From Ophiosphaerella korrae (taxonomy: Eukaryota; Ascomycota; Dothideomycetes; Pleosporales; Phaeosphaeriaceae), in contig JALNQF010000064.1 of the NCBI GenBank assembly GCA_028456385.1, positions 62,001 through 126,000 on the forward strand: DNA of 64,000 nt, in the 5' to 3' direction. How positions within the stretch are numbered: the first letter of the stretch is position 1; each line of letters begins with the position of its first letter. The notes beneath the pieces were generated by a model. It did not search any database and was not told where the DNA came from. It saw only the letters and a list, made by a program, of their open reading frames with translations. Shown one piece after another: positions 23,355 through 33,553 of the stretch. The position numbers and the translations under genes are program-made.

Positions 23355-25028
23355 CTAATAAACGTAAATGAAATCCTCGTTCTTCAGGTCCGTAACATCA
23401 TCAAACGCCTTATCACCGACCCCACTCGCACCAACGTTTTCGGCCTCCTCGGAATCAACGTCGCGACTCTTCTCCATACTGAGGTCAACAATAACAGCAG
23501 ACTTGCCCATACTCTCACGAGTTGCGGCGTGCTTGCGATTCAAGATTCGGATCCAAGCCATTCCAACGAGTACCAAAACAATGATTCCCAGGAAGAGGGC
23601 AAGGTTTGCCCTCAAGCCTCGTCGATAGTATGGTTTCTCGGAGGGCTTGAAAAGATGGGGTCCAATGATGTTGCCGGCGCTTGCTCCGACGAAAAGGAGA
23701 CTGGTTGTGACCTTCCTCTTCGTGTCGCCTCCAGTGTTTTGACCTGACCAGGAATAGATCAATGGAGAGATACCAGGGTAGAATGATGTCATATAGTATC
23801 CAAAGAGCAAGATTCCACGATGTTGCTTTTCTCGGCCGACAACCATGAGGATAATGATACCCACAACTGGTGGAATGCAGAGCAGGATGAGAATTGGCGA
23901 TTTCATCTTGAAACGTGTTGCTAGCCAGGCCCCACCCATCGTGGCGATAATCTGGACAGCACCGAATGGCATATTGAAAAGGATGGTCTCGAACTTTCCG
24001 AAACCAAAAGACTGAATAATCAGTGGTCCAAAGGTTGAGATGCCGCCACTGGGGATTGAAACTGCCGTCAGCATAGAGAACCAAAGCCATGTCTTCAAGT
24101 CCAAGAAAGCCTCAAAAACGTGGTCCCATTTCCAGACGCGCGATGCAACACCCATTTGATTCATCCTCAGACGTTCGACAGCAACTAGCTTCTCATGGTT
24201 ATCGAGAAATTTGGCTTCCATGGGCGAGTCGGGCATGAAAATGAAGACGAAGACCGCTGTGACGACCGTGAGGAGGCCGCAGAAGAGGAAGATGATTTGG
24301 TAGGAGTGGAGGGCGTCGGATTGGATATGACCGAGGCCAAATGAAAGTAGACTGCCGAGAATATTGACTATGCCAAGCATAGAGTACCAAGCTGCATTGC
24401 GGTTTGTCTGCTCAGCACGCTTGTACCACATTTGTACCACGGCAATGAAGGCTGGGGCTGGGAGATGTCAGTACGGCGCAGCTGCAGAAGAGATTCCTAA
24501 CTTACCCACTGCCGACTCGGCGGCTCCAAGCAAGAAACGAGTTACCATTAGACCAACAAAATTCTTTGATCCAGCCATTCCACACAGGATGACTCCCCAT
24601 GTAAACACCATGATGCCTGTAAATTTGCCAGTTGGAAACCTGACAAGGAAGTATGCAACAAGCGGTTGCATCACCAATTGAGCAATGTACACGATGCTCC
24701 CTAGCCATGAAAACTGCTGGGAGTTGGGGTTGAGCTTCGCATCTTGGATGAGGCCGAACACGGAGGCGTACGAGAGGGTGGTCTTGTCCAGACTCTGAAG
24801 GAAGTAGACAGAGAGTAGGATAGGAAGGATGACAAGATCGATCTTGCGAAGAACCCGCTTGTTTTCTTCAGATGATACGACAATGCGCTCGTTAGCTGCA
24901 AGAAGTTCGGCAGCTTTGTCCTTGCCACGAGCGGTCAAGGTGGGTTTGTGGATCGACTCGCTAGTCTCGACATCAGCCTTGTTGATTTCCTGTTGAACAG
25001 GTTCGGCTGAATCTGGTTTCGACATCAT
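23355..25028 (-). CDS. MFS transporter, anion:cation symporter (allantoate-permease-like)
   Basis: Two exons, 24506-25028 and 23355-24457, giving 541 aa. The charged N-terminus leads into RKIDLVILPILLSVYFLQSLDKTTLSYASVF, then SWLGSIVYIAQLVMQPLVAY, VRFPTGKFTGIMVFTWG and FVGLMVTRFLLGAAESAV, the layout of the ACS/Dal5 family. The second half has VQMWYKRAEQTNRNAAWYSM, FIFMPDSPMEAKFL, YYMTSFYPGISPLIYSWSGQN and RKVTTSLLFVGASAGNIIGP. The intron acceptor is a tandem CAG (CAGCCCCAG), so ESAVAPAFIAV or ESAVAFIAV are both possible; the first fits the family better. It is divergent from the GH31 gene across 344 bp, so shared regulation is likely. Substrate unknown; family members carry organic anions such as nicotinate, allantoate and tartrate. 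Confidence 0.9.
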
Positions 25029-25372
25029 GCAATGAATGAAGAAAGAAGATGTCAGAATGTTCTCTGAATGCACAATGGTGGAGTCGGGCCTGGAGACTTA
25101 TACGTCCCCACGGGGAATCCTAGACACGGCCGTTTTCCCCATTCCGAGATAGTGTCGAGAAACGTCGGTAACTTCGGCCGACAACTAAGCGATCATCTCC
25201 GGCGCTATTAGCTCACGCGGATACTTCGTGACGAGCGTGAAGAGCCGACAACCATGAAAATTCTAGTACTTATAAACCCATAGCCGACATTGTTGAGGCC
25301 TCTCATTTAAGAATCAAAAGCTCTTTATCTCAAGAGAGGAGTTCTGCATCACCCCTTTTGCTCATTTACATC
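25029..25372. promoter_or_regulatory. Divergent promoter region, MFS and GH31
   Basis: The 344 bp between the two start codons contains several CGG/CCG triplets, including TCGGTAACTTCGGCCGACAA at about 25164-25183, with CGG and CCG spaced as in Zn2Cys6 binding sites, and further GCCGAC motifs near 25247 and 25283. Zn2Cys6 proteins typically bind paired CGG triplets. Assignment to the nearby regulator is inference. Confidence 0.4.
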
Positions 25373-27922
25373 ATGCCTCAGGCCGAACACATACCGCAGG
25401 GCTACCATGCCTTAAGCTCCACTACTGACTCGGACACAGGCGTCCAATTACAGTCCACCTCCGGTGACTTTAACTTTACATTTGACGCCTTGCGACCAGG
25501 TCTTTTTCGGACGACTTTCACATCACCAAAGCATTTGTTGCCACCACATCGAGCGGCGCCTGTGCCAAAACGTACTCTTAATGGAGCAAATAGCAAGTCA
25601 AGTTCTTCTGAACAGTCGAAAAGTCTCGATGTTGAGGGCGTGAAAGCAAATGTGGATTGGGCTAGCGGCTTACCTCTAGTCTCTCTCACACTCGCTGGCC
25701 AAAAATCACCCATCCATGCTGACCTGCCTCATCGATCGTATGCAGCAGACGGCACAGGTATTGCACACTACACCAAGTACAATAATGGAACCCTTCATCT
25801 TGGTCTTGGTGAAAAGCCAGCGCCAATGGACCTTTCGAACCGTCACTTTGTTCTTTCAGCAACCGATTGCTTTGGCTACGATGTTCACCGTACCGACCCA
25901 ATGTACAAGCATATCCCGCTACTTGTCAATGCGACGCCTGAAGGATGCGTGGGAATCTTCTCGACTTCGCACGCTCGAGGCTTCTACTCCGTAGGTTCAG
26001 AGATGGATGGCATGTGGGGCCGCTTCAAAGTCTACCGACAAGATTTTGGTGGATTAGAAGAGTACCTGATTACTGGAAAAACACTCAAAGATGTTGTCAC
26101 AATATATGCTGATCTCGTTGGATACCCCTTGCTTGTGCCAAGATGGGCGTTTGGGTATCTTGCTGGAGGAATGAAATACTCTATGCTTGACGAGCCACGC
26201 GCATGTGACGCGTTGATGGAGTTTGCTGGAAAACTCAAGACACACGACATCCCTTGCTCAGGCTTCCAGATGTCGTCTGGATATACCGTTGCGGAGACAG
26301 AACCGAAAACACGCAATGTCTTCACTTGGAATCGGCATCGTTTCCCAGATCCCGCTGGTTTCCTTGACGCTTTTCATAAAGAGGGCATCCGGCTCATCGC
26401 GAACGTCAAGCCCTATGTGCTAAGCAATCATCCCGAATATGAGAAACTCAAGGCTGCCGGCGCATTTTTCACAGACTCGTTGACCGTACAGTCGGCCGAG
26501 GCACGGTTGTGGAGCGCTGGAGGCGGCGAGAGTGGAATCGGCGGACATATCGATTTCACATCTAAAGCCGGTTACCAATGGTGGTATGAGGGCGTTAAAG
26601 AGTTGAAACGCGTGGGAATCGACTGCATTTGGAACGACAATAACGAGTACACCATTCCTCATGATGCCTGGCAGTGCGAATTAACAGAACCAAACGTCAT
26701 TCAGGATAAGACTGCGGATTACGGCAAAGACGTTGGATTCTGGGGTCGTTCTCTGAACACAGAGTTGATGGGAAGGAGCTCTTATGACGCGTCACTGGAA
26801 GCTGAGCCAAATCAGCGACCATTCATTCTTACCCGAAGCGCGACAGCTGGTACCTTGAGATATTGCGCTAGCGCATGGAGTGGCGACAATGTTACCAGCT
26901 GGGTTGGTATGAAAGGCGCCAACGCTCTATCTCTTACAGCTGGTGTCTGCCTGATGCAATGTTATGGACACGATATTGGCGGTTTTGAAGGTGCGCAGCC
27001 TTCACCTGAATTGCTCGTTCGCTGGTGCCAGCAAGGCATTTACTCCCCTCGTTTTGCCATCAACTGCTTCAAGACTTCGCCGGAAAACAACAGCGTTGGC
27101 GATGTAATTGAGCCATGGATGTATGAGGAGACTACACCACTTGTTCGCGACATTATCAAGCGTCGCTACGAGTTGATCCCATATTTGTACTCTCTCGCCC
27201 TTGAATCGCACACAACCGCTACACCGCCACAAAGATGGACAGGATGGGGCTATGAATCCGACCCAGAAATATGGGCGAACAGGGTTTTGATAGATGGCGA
27301 GACACAATACTGGCTCGGCGACGCTCTGCTTGTTGGTGGCGTTTTCGGGCCGAATGAGCAGAGTGCGAAGGTATACCTTCCCAAAGATGCAGCGAACCCA
27401 GATCTACAATTTTTGGACCTCAACAATGCCCCACAAACATACTACAACGCAGGAAAATGGGTTGAGGTTGCGGCTAAATGGACGGAGAGCATCCCAGTAC
27501 TCGCAAAAGTTGGCAGCGCGCTCCCTGTAGGCCGCAACGAACAGGTCCTTGCTGTTGGCGACACTTCTAACCCGGCGAACCTTCCGCGAGATGATTACCG
27601 AGCAGTCGAGGTCTTCCCGCCCAAGGGCTCCTCGAACGGAAAGGTCTTTTCTAACACCTGGTATGAGGATGATGGTGTGAGCCCGCCTCCTGCGAAGATC
27701 TCAGTATTCGAAGTCAAGTATCAGACAACGGATAGCGAAGTCCTAGTAGAGTTTAGCGAGAAACTTCAGACCGGCTTTGTTCCCCATTGGAGTGATCTTG
27801 GTATTATTCTGCCAGCTGGTGATGAGAGGGCGGTAAAGTTGAATGGTGCAGCTGCGGACAAAGTCAAGACGGATGCAAAGGGAAGGATTCATTTTAAGGC
27901 TGCAATTCAAAAGAACCCGTAG
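25373..27922 (+). CDS. Glycoside hydrolase family 31 enzyme
   Basis: Intronless, 849 aa from the ATG at 25373 (MPQAEHIPQGYHALSS); no signal peptide, so probably intracellular. The GH31 (beta/alpha)8 barrel is clear: LVPRWAFGYLAGGMKYS near residue 255, RLIANVKPYVLSNHPEY near 340, then CIWNDNNEYTIPHD near 420 with the catalytic nucleophile Asp after WN, the acid/base region ILTRSATAGTLRYCASAWSGDN near 490-505, and GHDIGGFEGAQPSPELLVRW. The WNDNNE context differs from the common WxDMNE of alpha-glucosidases, so the exact glycosidic specificity (alpha-glucose, alpha-xylose or alpha-galactose type) cannot be given. Paired with an MFS permease, it could process a transported or intracellular oligosaccharide. 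Confidence 0.9.
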   Translation: MPQAEHIPQGYHALSSTTDSDTGVQLQSTSGDFNFTFDALRPGLFRTTFTSPKHLLPPHRAAPVPKRTLNGANSKSSSSEQSKSLDVEGVKANVDWASGLPLVSLTLAGQKSPIHADLPHRSYAADGTGIAHYTKYNNGTLHLGLGEKPAPMDLSNRHFVLSATDCFGYDVHRTDPMYKHIPLLVNATPEGCVGIFSTSHARGFYSVGSEMDGMWGRFKVYRQDFGGLEEYLITGKTLKDVVTIYADLVGYPLLVPRWAFGYLAGGMKYSMLDEPRACDALMEFAGKLKTHDIPCSGFQMSSGYTVAETEPKTRNVFTWNRHRFPDPAGFLDAFHKEGIRLIANVKPYVLSNHPEYEKLKAAGAFFTDSLTVQSAEARLWSAGGGESGIGGHIDFTSKAGYQWWYEGVKELKRVGIDCIWNDNNEYTIPHDAWQCELTEPNVIQDKTADYGKDVGFWGRSLNTELMGRSSYDASLEAEPNQRPFILTRSATAGTLRYCASAWSGDNVTSWVGMKGANALSLTAGVCLMQCYGHDIGGFEGAQPSPELLVRWCQQGIYSPRFAINCFKTSPENNSVGDVIEPWMYEETTPLVRDIIKRRYELIPYLYSLALESHTTATPPQRWTGWGYESDPEIWANRVLIDGETQYWLGDALLVGGVFGPNEQSAKVYLPKDAANPDLQFLDLNNAPQTYYNAGKWVEVAAKWTESIPVLAKVGSALPVGRNEQVLAVGDTSNPANLPRDDYRAVEVFPPKGSSNGKVFSNTWYEDDGVSPPPAKISVFEVKYQTTDSEVLVEFSEKLQTGFVPHWSDLGIILPAGDERAVKLNGAAADKVKTDAKGRIHFKAAIQKNP

Positions 27923-29109
27923 ACTATGGCAATTTTGGAGAGTCTCCAGCACGAATCTTAGAATGCCAATAAAGTCAGAGCGGCTAGGATGCTAATTGCA
28001 TCTCCACAGATCACCCAATTCCAAGTCTTTGTCCCTGTAGCCGGAACTGTGATTATAGCTTATTTTTACACTGTATGATATTCGGTAAGTCGACATTTAT
28101 CGTCCATATCATGGCACCTCTTATGGTGATCCGAATCTATTCGCCTTTTAATTGGGGCCCACGTTTCGGGAGCCATTATATGGGATATATAGTAGATCAA
28201 CGCTCTTTTTCACCTATCTGATCGGAGCACGGTATATTTCAGCGCCTAGTAAATCTATACGCGTCAGATAATAATGAGTAGAGAATATTAGGATGAGTTA
28301 TACGAAATTAAATAAAAGCTACCATCTATTTAAAGAATAAAGTTTTACACATCATCCTAACGTCATGGCCCCCGATTTCTAAGAGTGCGGCTCCCAAAAT
28401 GCGAACCCTGATGAATCTGTGCTGAGTCCAGCTACAACCGATAGACTGTGAGCTAAAGCATGATTACTACGTAGGCTTTATAAATGTTAATTTCCAATCG
28501 AACTTTACGGACTAATTTTTGATAAGTAGACAATATGTGGGTGATATCTAGCTTTCTATTTTCGTAGTAGGTGTCAGGCCGAAGCTGATTGACTGATCAA
28601 AACATGCTCAGTCACTCGAGCTGAGAGCATTGCCAAGACCATGTACAGCAATGCATGCCTCAAAGATCGCTAATCGTCGACGGGCGAGAGTTGTGGTGTT
28701 GTATAAAAACATTACTGTATAGCTTGAATTAACAACTATTCCGATGACTTACCGACCTCGTCCTCATCCCTACACCCAGCTCAATACAGATACGAGCACG
28801 GACTCGGCTGACGTAGAGCTGCTTGACCTACAGCAGGCGATGACTCGCCTTCTCAAGCTTCAAAGGTGGTCAAACTTGGTGGGGTGCGCCGCTCGCTTAT
28901 CCAGCATGTCAACGATTCGCTTGTGAAGTACGTTATAGCCAGACAAGATAAAGGGCCACAGAGAATTTTGTTATCAACAATTCATTTTTGAATGCTAGGA
29001 GTTGCGTATATAAAACTACAAGTAGGGTGAGCGGAAGTGACGAGATATCCTTTCGAACAACGTTGGCTCGTCTTCATCCACACAGATGCCTGCTTTCTGC
29101 GGTCGACTC
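27923..29109. other. AT-rich intergenic region before the HET gene
   Basis: About 1.2 kb, clearly AT-rich at 28080-28560. No TE ends are recognised. A 60-codon frame at 28744-28926 has no supporting feature. This is the transition from the metabolic module into the accessory region. Confidence 0.5.
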
Positions 29110-32100
29110 TCACTTCAATATAATAGTCTGCACAACTGGCTCAGCAGCCCACCACGCAGTCTTGAGTACCTTCCCCACCCCAATCCTTGTCGCAAACTCC
29201 CGCCTTAAATCCCACGCCACAACCATAACATTGAACAACGGGAAACCAACAATGTCAACTCTCTCCTCATTCCCCCAATACTGCGCCTCAGAGAGAAGTA
29301 CGAAGTCGTAGAGACTACTGGACAAGCCTTTCCTCTGATCCGTTGGGATGAACCTGCCAATAACGACATCATTAGTGTCGAGGATTCCGACTTCCGGAAT
29401 GAAGAGCTCGGAATCGATGACGAGGCCTTTGGTGGAGCGCTTCCAGAGCGTTTCTTGCCGAGGTTTTGTGCGCCGGACGTGAAATTTCGCGGTGAGCGTT
29501 TCGCAGATGAGGTGGTGGGTGGCGAGGGGTACGTCAGGTTTGACCTGTGGCGGGCCTTGGTGTGTTCGGTACCGAAGCGCAGTGGTTTGGAATGTTTTCA
29601 AGTGCTCTGTGTCTTCGGCGCTGAAATGCAAACCTAGACCATGCCCGTTGACGGGGACCAGGATAGGCGGATTTCCTGGCTCGTTCTGCGTGATGTGAGG
29701 TATTGGTGGTGCTGTGCACTTGTACCACATAACCAATGGCCTGAGGCGCTCTTCAGCGGGCCATTTGCCATCACTGGCATCCGCAATGACTTTCTTGAGC
29801 GAGAGATCATCGTTAGAGGAAACCCAAAACGGCTCCTCAAACCTCACACCAAGTTTCTCAGCATGTCCTTCCACAACGCTCGCATCGTACTCTGGATCCT
29901 TGCCAACTTCCCAACCCGTCCACGACCAGCTCGGTAGATCACCATGTTCGCGTCTCGTAAGATGGACGCCCTTCGCCGCGGGCGGCTGCCACAGCAGCGC
30001 CATATCGAGGAATTCTTCCGGCAACCCGTGCAACGTCCAATCCGTGGGATTTCCAAAATCGATAGCGCGACTGATCCGATGCAGCGCATTTTGTTTATCG
30101 ATTGCCATTTTCTGGAGGACTTTCAAGAGGCCGAGTACTGCATTCAGCGCGTCGCGCGAGTCCGTCATCTCGCGGCTCGTGTACTGCGCCAGCAGATTTG
30201 CGTACTCTGTGAAGAATGGTGAGCGCAAAAGGACCGGCGATGCGTCCCAAGCGCGCTTAATCAGTGCGGAAGACTTTTTAGGGATCTCGGAGACCCATGG
30301 GATTTGGGCAGGGCCGTTGCCTGCATGAGTGGCGGGCATGTCTTCACGGAGGACACTGTGGCGACAGTGGAAGCTTACATAGCCGCCATTGAAGATCAGC
30401 ATGCGTTTTGAGAGCAGTTTTTCTTGGAACGTCCAGGCGCGGGTGTCCCATTTGCCAAGGGTGGTGGGGTATTGGACTGCGAGGAGGACGTTGATGTTGG
30501 GTTGGACGACGCGGGCGATTTGGCTACGTGCAGTTGGGGTTGAGATACCGGGAAGTCCGGCATCTGCATGTAGGCCATTGGCTGCGACGATTGTGATAGT
30601 TGCGTGTCCGAAGATTCTGTCCATTTGTTGGATTTGCTGGGCGCGTGCCTCTGGATCATCTTGCCCTTTTCCATCGCGTTGGACAATGCAGAGGCTGTCT
30701 GCCCACAGGTACTGAAGTTCCATTCTCCTAGTGACATCGATGGCATCGCGGATCGTTGTGGCTATTGGAAGATCTTGATTCTCCAAGGTGGTTTTGAGAG
30801 CTTCGAGGTTGCCAACGTGTAGATTCAGGCGTTGGGAGCCTGTGGCACCCCAGACGTACGAGAGTGCGGCATACTTAACCCTCTCATCGCCCGAAAGATC
30901 GGCAATATCTTTACTAACGATCCGTATATCATTGACGTCGATCAGCTTAAAGTGTGGACCTGATGGAGGCTCTAGCTCATTCCACCAGCTTGGTTCCTCG
31001 CAGGATTCTCCATGGCACTTCGAGCAATTATCAAGCCATCTGCCGCAATCATCCTCGACGTTGACGTATTCAGGGTGAAGCATGTTGCCATAGCTTAATG
31101 CTCCGTCCGGGGAATACTGATAGCCAGAAGCGATACGCAGAGCGAAGGTGCTGATGCGAGCTAGAGGCGCCCTATGTCCATTGCCATAACCCCATACATC
31201 AACATTTATCAAGCCTGCATCGGGACTATTTGCATTATGAATGATGAGAGAAATCGCGACCGGTAACTTGGCGTCCAAGCCAGTCATGAAGGATGTGAGT
31301 GTGGGTATAATCGTTCCAACCGTTGCCATAATCCTCACGCGTTCGAGATCGGTATCAGTCCAGATGCCGACATTAAGTGCGCCGACAGCAGCAGCACTGC
31401 TAATCTTGGCGGCATCATCTCCAGTAAACTCATCGTTGTCAATGTTACCTTCGACAACAACCTCTTCACCCTGACCTTCTTGCTGAAGCTTTACGTTGTC
31501 GCGGCTTCGACCGAACGGGTATGCAGCCTTGTATAGCGGCAGATGTTGTGCGATATTGAGGCTATCCGCCCATTTCTTGAACGTCATCCCGGCAAGCTGC
31601 ACGGGTAGATGATCCTTGACTGCAGGATGGTTGAACGGGTCATTTTCGGCAATGGCGTCGAAGATCAGTGTGCAAAAGTGACAGTTATCCTTCTTCTTCT
31701 TGCGTAGAATGCGGTCCAGGAAAATGAGCTTACGCGTTAGTTTCTCGTCATCTGGGCCGCGAGGCGAGAGCTCTGGCGAGGCGAACTGCTCCCAATCGAT
31801 CTTGGAGCACGCGGTGCAAAGGCCTTCTTTTCTCTGCTTCTTCTTCGTGTCGGAGACTATGCTGACTTCGCCCCCAGTAAAATCAACCTCCAACTCGCTG
31901 AGATTGGCCATGCCCCTGAGTGCTTTGGGTATCTTGACACTGAACTGTGGCTTTGAGGATTTGGTAGAGCCCTGGGGAGTAGTAGGAATCAGCAGAGAGC
32001 GCTCGCTTTCTGCATCGAAGTTCTTGTCTTTGCTTTTGCTGAAGGGATATCCGAAGCTACCCTTCCTCCTCTCCATTTCTGGAAGCGGTGATGGGCTATC

Positions 32101-32616
32101 ACCAATTCGGGGAGATATTGGTGAGTCTTGTGGAATCTCAGGAGACGCCACCAATGTGTGCTCACCGCGGTGTAGGGGCCCGGGCTCCGGAGGACTTGCT
32201 TGCGAAAACCTCTGTGCGTCTTCGGCAGTGTCATAGCTAGGATTCGAGGAGAGAGGCGGGCTCGTTGGGTTCGTTGGTGGAGGGGAATAACCCGAGAAGG
32301 CATTCGGAGGTCTGGGGGCAAGGGGGGAAGAAGACGTAGATGTATGCGGAGCTGCATATGGATGGCTCAGCGGCGAATACACAGTATTCTGATTCGCTGG
32401 GCTAGTCGTTAGTGGGGCTGACTGCTCTGGCACCTGTGATACTGTGTTCTTGTTCCCAATGTTACCGAAAGTCTTTGTGACTTTCGATGAGCCTGGGATA
32501 TTGAAAATTCCGGTCAAACTTTTAGATTCTTGCTGGCCCGCTGGATCCTCAGAGCTAGCGGACGAGGAAGAGAATTTCTCAGTCGCCTGCTTTCGAAGCG
32601 ATGAAAAGTTGCGCAT
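29110..32616 (-). CDS. HET-domain protein with long disordered N-terminus
   Basis: Single-exon gene of 1168 aa. HET (heterokaryon incompatibility) domains mediate non-self recognition and programmed cell death on hyphal fusion in filamentous fungi. Residues 1-230 are Ser/Pro/Asn/Gln-rich and likely disordered. A Cys pair (LCTACSK, ~270) and CHFC (~312) form a putative metal-binding pre-domain common in HET proteins; a further Cys cluster (DNCSKCHGESC) lies near 535. The HET core starts at YAALSYVWGATGSQRL (~579), continues through ATTIRDAIDVTRRMELQYLWADSLCIVQ, MDRIFGHATITIVAANG and DTRAWTFQEKLLSKRMLIF, with WSWTGWEVG downstream. The N-terminus MRNFSSLRKQATEKF is basic. It appears intact. Partner and trigger are unknown. 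Confidence 0.92.
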   Translation of the reverse strand: MRNFSSLRKQATEKFSSSSASSEDPAGQQESKSLTGIFNIPGSSKVTKTFGNIGNKNTVSQVPEQSAPLTTSPANQNTVYSPLSHPYAAPHTSTSSSPLAPRPPNAFSGYSPPPTNPTSPPLSSNPSYDTAEDAQRFSQASPPEPGPLHRGEHTLVASPEIPQDSPISPRIGDSPSPLPEMERRKGSFGYPFSKSKDKNFDAESERSLLIPTTPQGSTKSSKPQFSVKIPKALRGMANLSELEVDFTGGEVSIVSDTKKKQRKEGLCTACSKIDWEQFASPELSPRGPDDEKLTRKLIFLDRILRKKKKDNCHFCTLIFDAIAENDPFNHPAVKDHLPVQLAGMTFKKWADSLNIAQHLPLYKAAYPFGRSRDNVKLQQEGQGEEVVVEGNIDNDEFTGDDAAKISSAAAVGALNVGIWTDTDLERVRIMATVGTIIPTLTSFMTGLDAKLPVAISLIIHNANSPDAGLINVDVWGYGNGHRAPLARISTFALRIASGYQYSPDGALSYGNMLHPEYVNVEDDCGRWLDNCSKCHGESCEEPSWWNELEPPSGPHFKLIDVNDIRIVSKDIADLSGDERVKYAALSYVWGATGSQRLNLHVGNLEALKTTLENQDLPIATTIRDAIDVTRRMELQYLWADSLCIVQRDGKGQDDPEARAQQIQQMDRIFGHATITIVAANGLHADAGLPGISTPTARSQIARVVQPNINVLLAVQYPTTLGKWDTRAWTFQEKLLSKRMLIFNGGYVSFHCRHSVLREDMPATHAGNGPAQIPWVSEIPKKSSALIKRAWDASPVLLRSPFFTEYANLLAQYTSREMTDSRDALNAVLGLLKVLQKMAIDKQNALHRISRAIDFGNPTDWTLHGLPEEFLDMALLWQPPAAKGVHLTRREHGDLPSWSWTGWEVGKDPEYDASVVEGHAEKLGVRFEEPFWVSSNDDLSLKKVIADASDGKWPAEERLRPLVMWYKCTAPPIPHITQNEPGNPPILVPVNGHGLGLHFSAEDTEHLKTFQTTALRYRTHQGPPQVKPDVPLATHHLICETLTAKFHVRRTKPRQETLWKRSTKGLVIDSELFIPEVGILDTNDVVIGRFIPTDQRKGLSSSLYDFVLLSEAQYWGNEERVDIVGFPLFNVMVVAWDLRREFATRIGVGKVLKTAWWAAEPVVQTIILK

Positions 32617-33010
32617 TGTGGCTTTATTTTTCGTTTAGAAGAGTTTAGTGTAGAGGGTAGAGCAAAGCCTCTTGGGTTCAGGACGTGCGTTTGAGCATTG
32701 GAGCCAGAGATAATCACCTTGGATATAAAGCTTGACCTTTTCCTTCTTACCTACATGAAAATCTAGATTAAAGGGGTATGGCGCCCTCGCGCACGGAGCT
32801 TGACACAGCTATTGTTTTCGTGGCGCTTAGAGCTGAAGACAATACGAGAAGGCTGTCGTATTTTCCTGGGCACCATTGGACATCCCTTCAACGTATGTTA
32901 GTCCATTGGGGCCAATCCTGAAAGTTCCGGGCGGGTCCCGGTGGAAACGGTGCAACGAAACCCCGCGCTGATGCTTTTTATGTATCACGAACTTAGGCAG
33001 ATGCTTTGAT
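32617..33010. other. Flank upstream of the HET gene
   Basis: About 390 bp that would hold the HET gene promoter. At its far end it runs into the fold-back repeat arm at 33011. Beyond that, nothing identifiable. Confidence 0.45.
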
Positions 33011-33434
33011 GTGTTCCACCAACATTCCGGCCACCCCAAAAACCCACCAAAAATGAGAAAAACTACACCTCGACATCTCAACAACGGCTTAATAATAAAT
33101 TCTATAATTATAGATCTAGCCTCTCATGCCCACCCTAAGCCTCATGTTAGAATTAAAACATAATCTATAAAGTCGTTCTAGAGGTGTCGTAATGCAGCTC
33201 AAGATTGGGGGCCAAAACTTGATATCCTAATAACGGCCAGGCTTATTACGCTAGGACCTTAATAAGAGTTTTAGAGTAGGTATAAAATGCTAATAATAGA
33301 ATTTTAGAGTAGGTATAAAATGCTAATAATAGAATTTTAGAATTTATTATCAAGCCGTTGTTGAGATGTCAGGGTGTGGTTTTTCTCATTTTTGGTGGGT
33401 TTTTGGGGGGGTGGCCGGAATGTTGGTGGAACAC
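33011..33434. repeat. Fold-back element: ~85-100-bp inverted repeats
   Basis: Left arm (33011-33103) and right arm (33338-33434) are inverted copies of one another. Reading each outward, AGCCGTTGTTGAGATGTC is followed by GGTGTRGTTTTTCTCATTTT, TGGTGGGTTTTTGGGG and TGGCCGGAATGTTGGTGGAA, with only a few mismatches and an extra GGG in the right arm. About 235 bp of AT-rich DNA lie between them, including a 33-bp unit repeated in tandem (about 33269-33335). This looks like terminal repeats of an ancient DNA transposon or a MITE-type fold-back. Confidence 0.85.
33269..33335. repeat. 33-bp tandem duplication
   Basis: The unit containing TTTTAGAGTAGGTATAAAAT followed by GCTAATAATAGAA occurs twice back to back. 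It lies in the AT-rich spacer between the two inverted-repeat arms. Confidence 0.85.
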
Positions 33435-33553
33435 GTTAACTCGCAGGTGCAATAAGATCATTCTGGATAAGCTGGAGGGCGGGGTTTTCGGCCACCCCCT
33501 GTTTTCGGCCAGATCACCAAATCGGGCACTCAGTACGCCCATCAACACAAGCC

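Noticed and set aside
25373..27922. GH31 gene as a sulfoquinovosidase, given the anion-type permease beside it
   Set aside because: The active-site context WNDNNE does not match what I know of sulfoquinovosidases. Kept only as a general idea of an acidic substrate.
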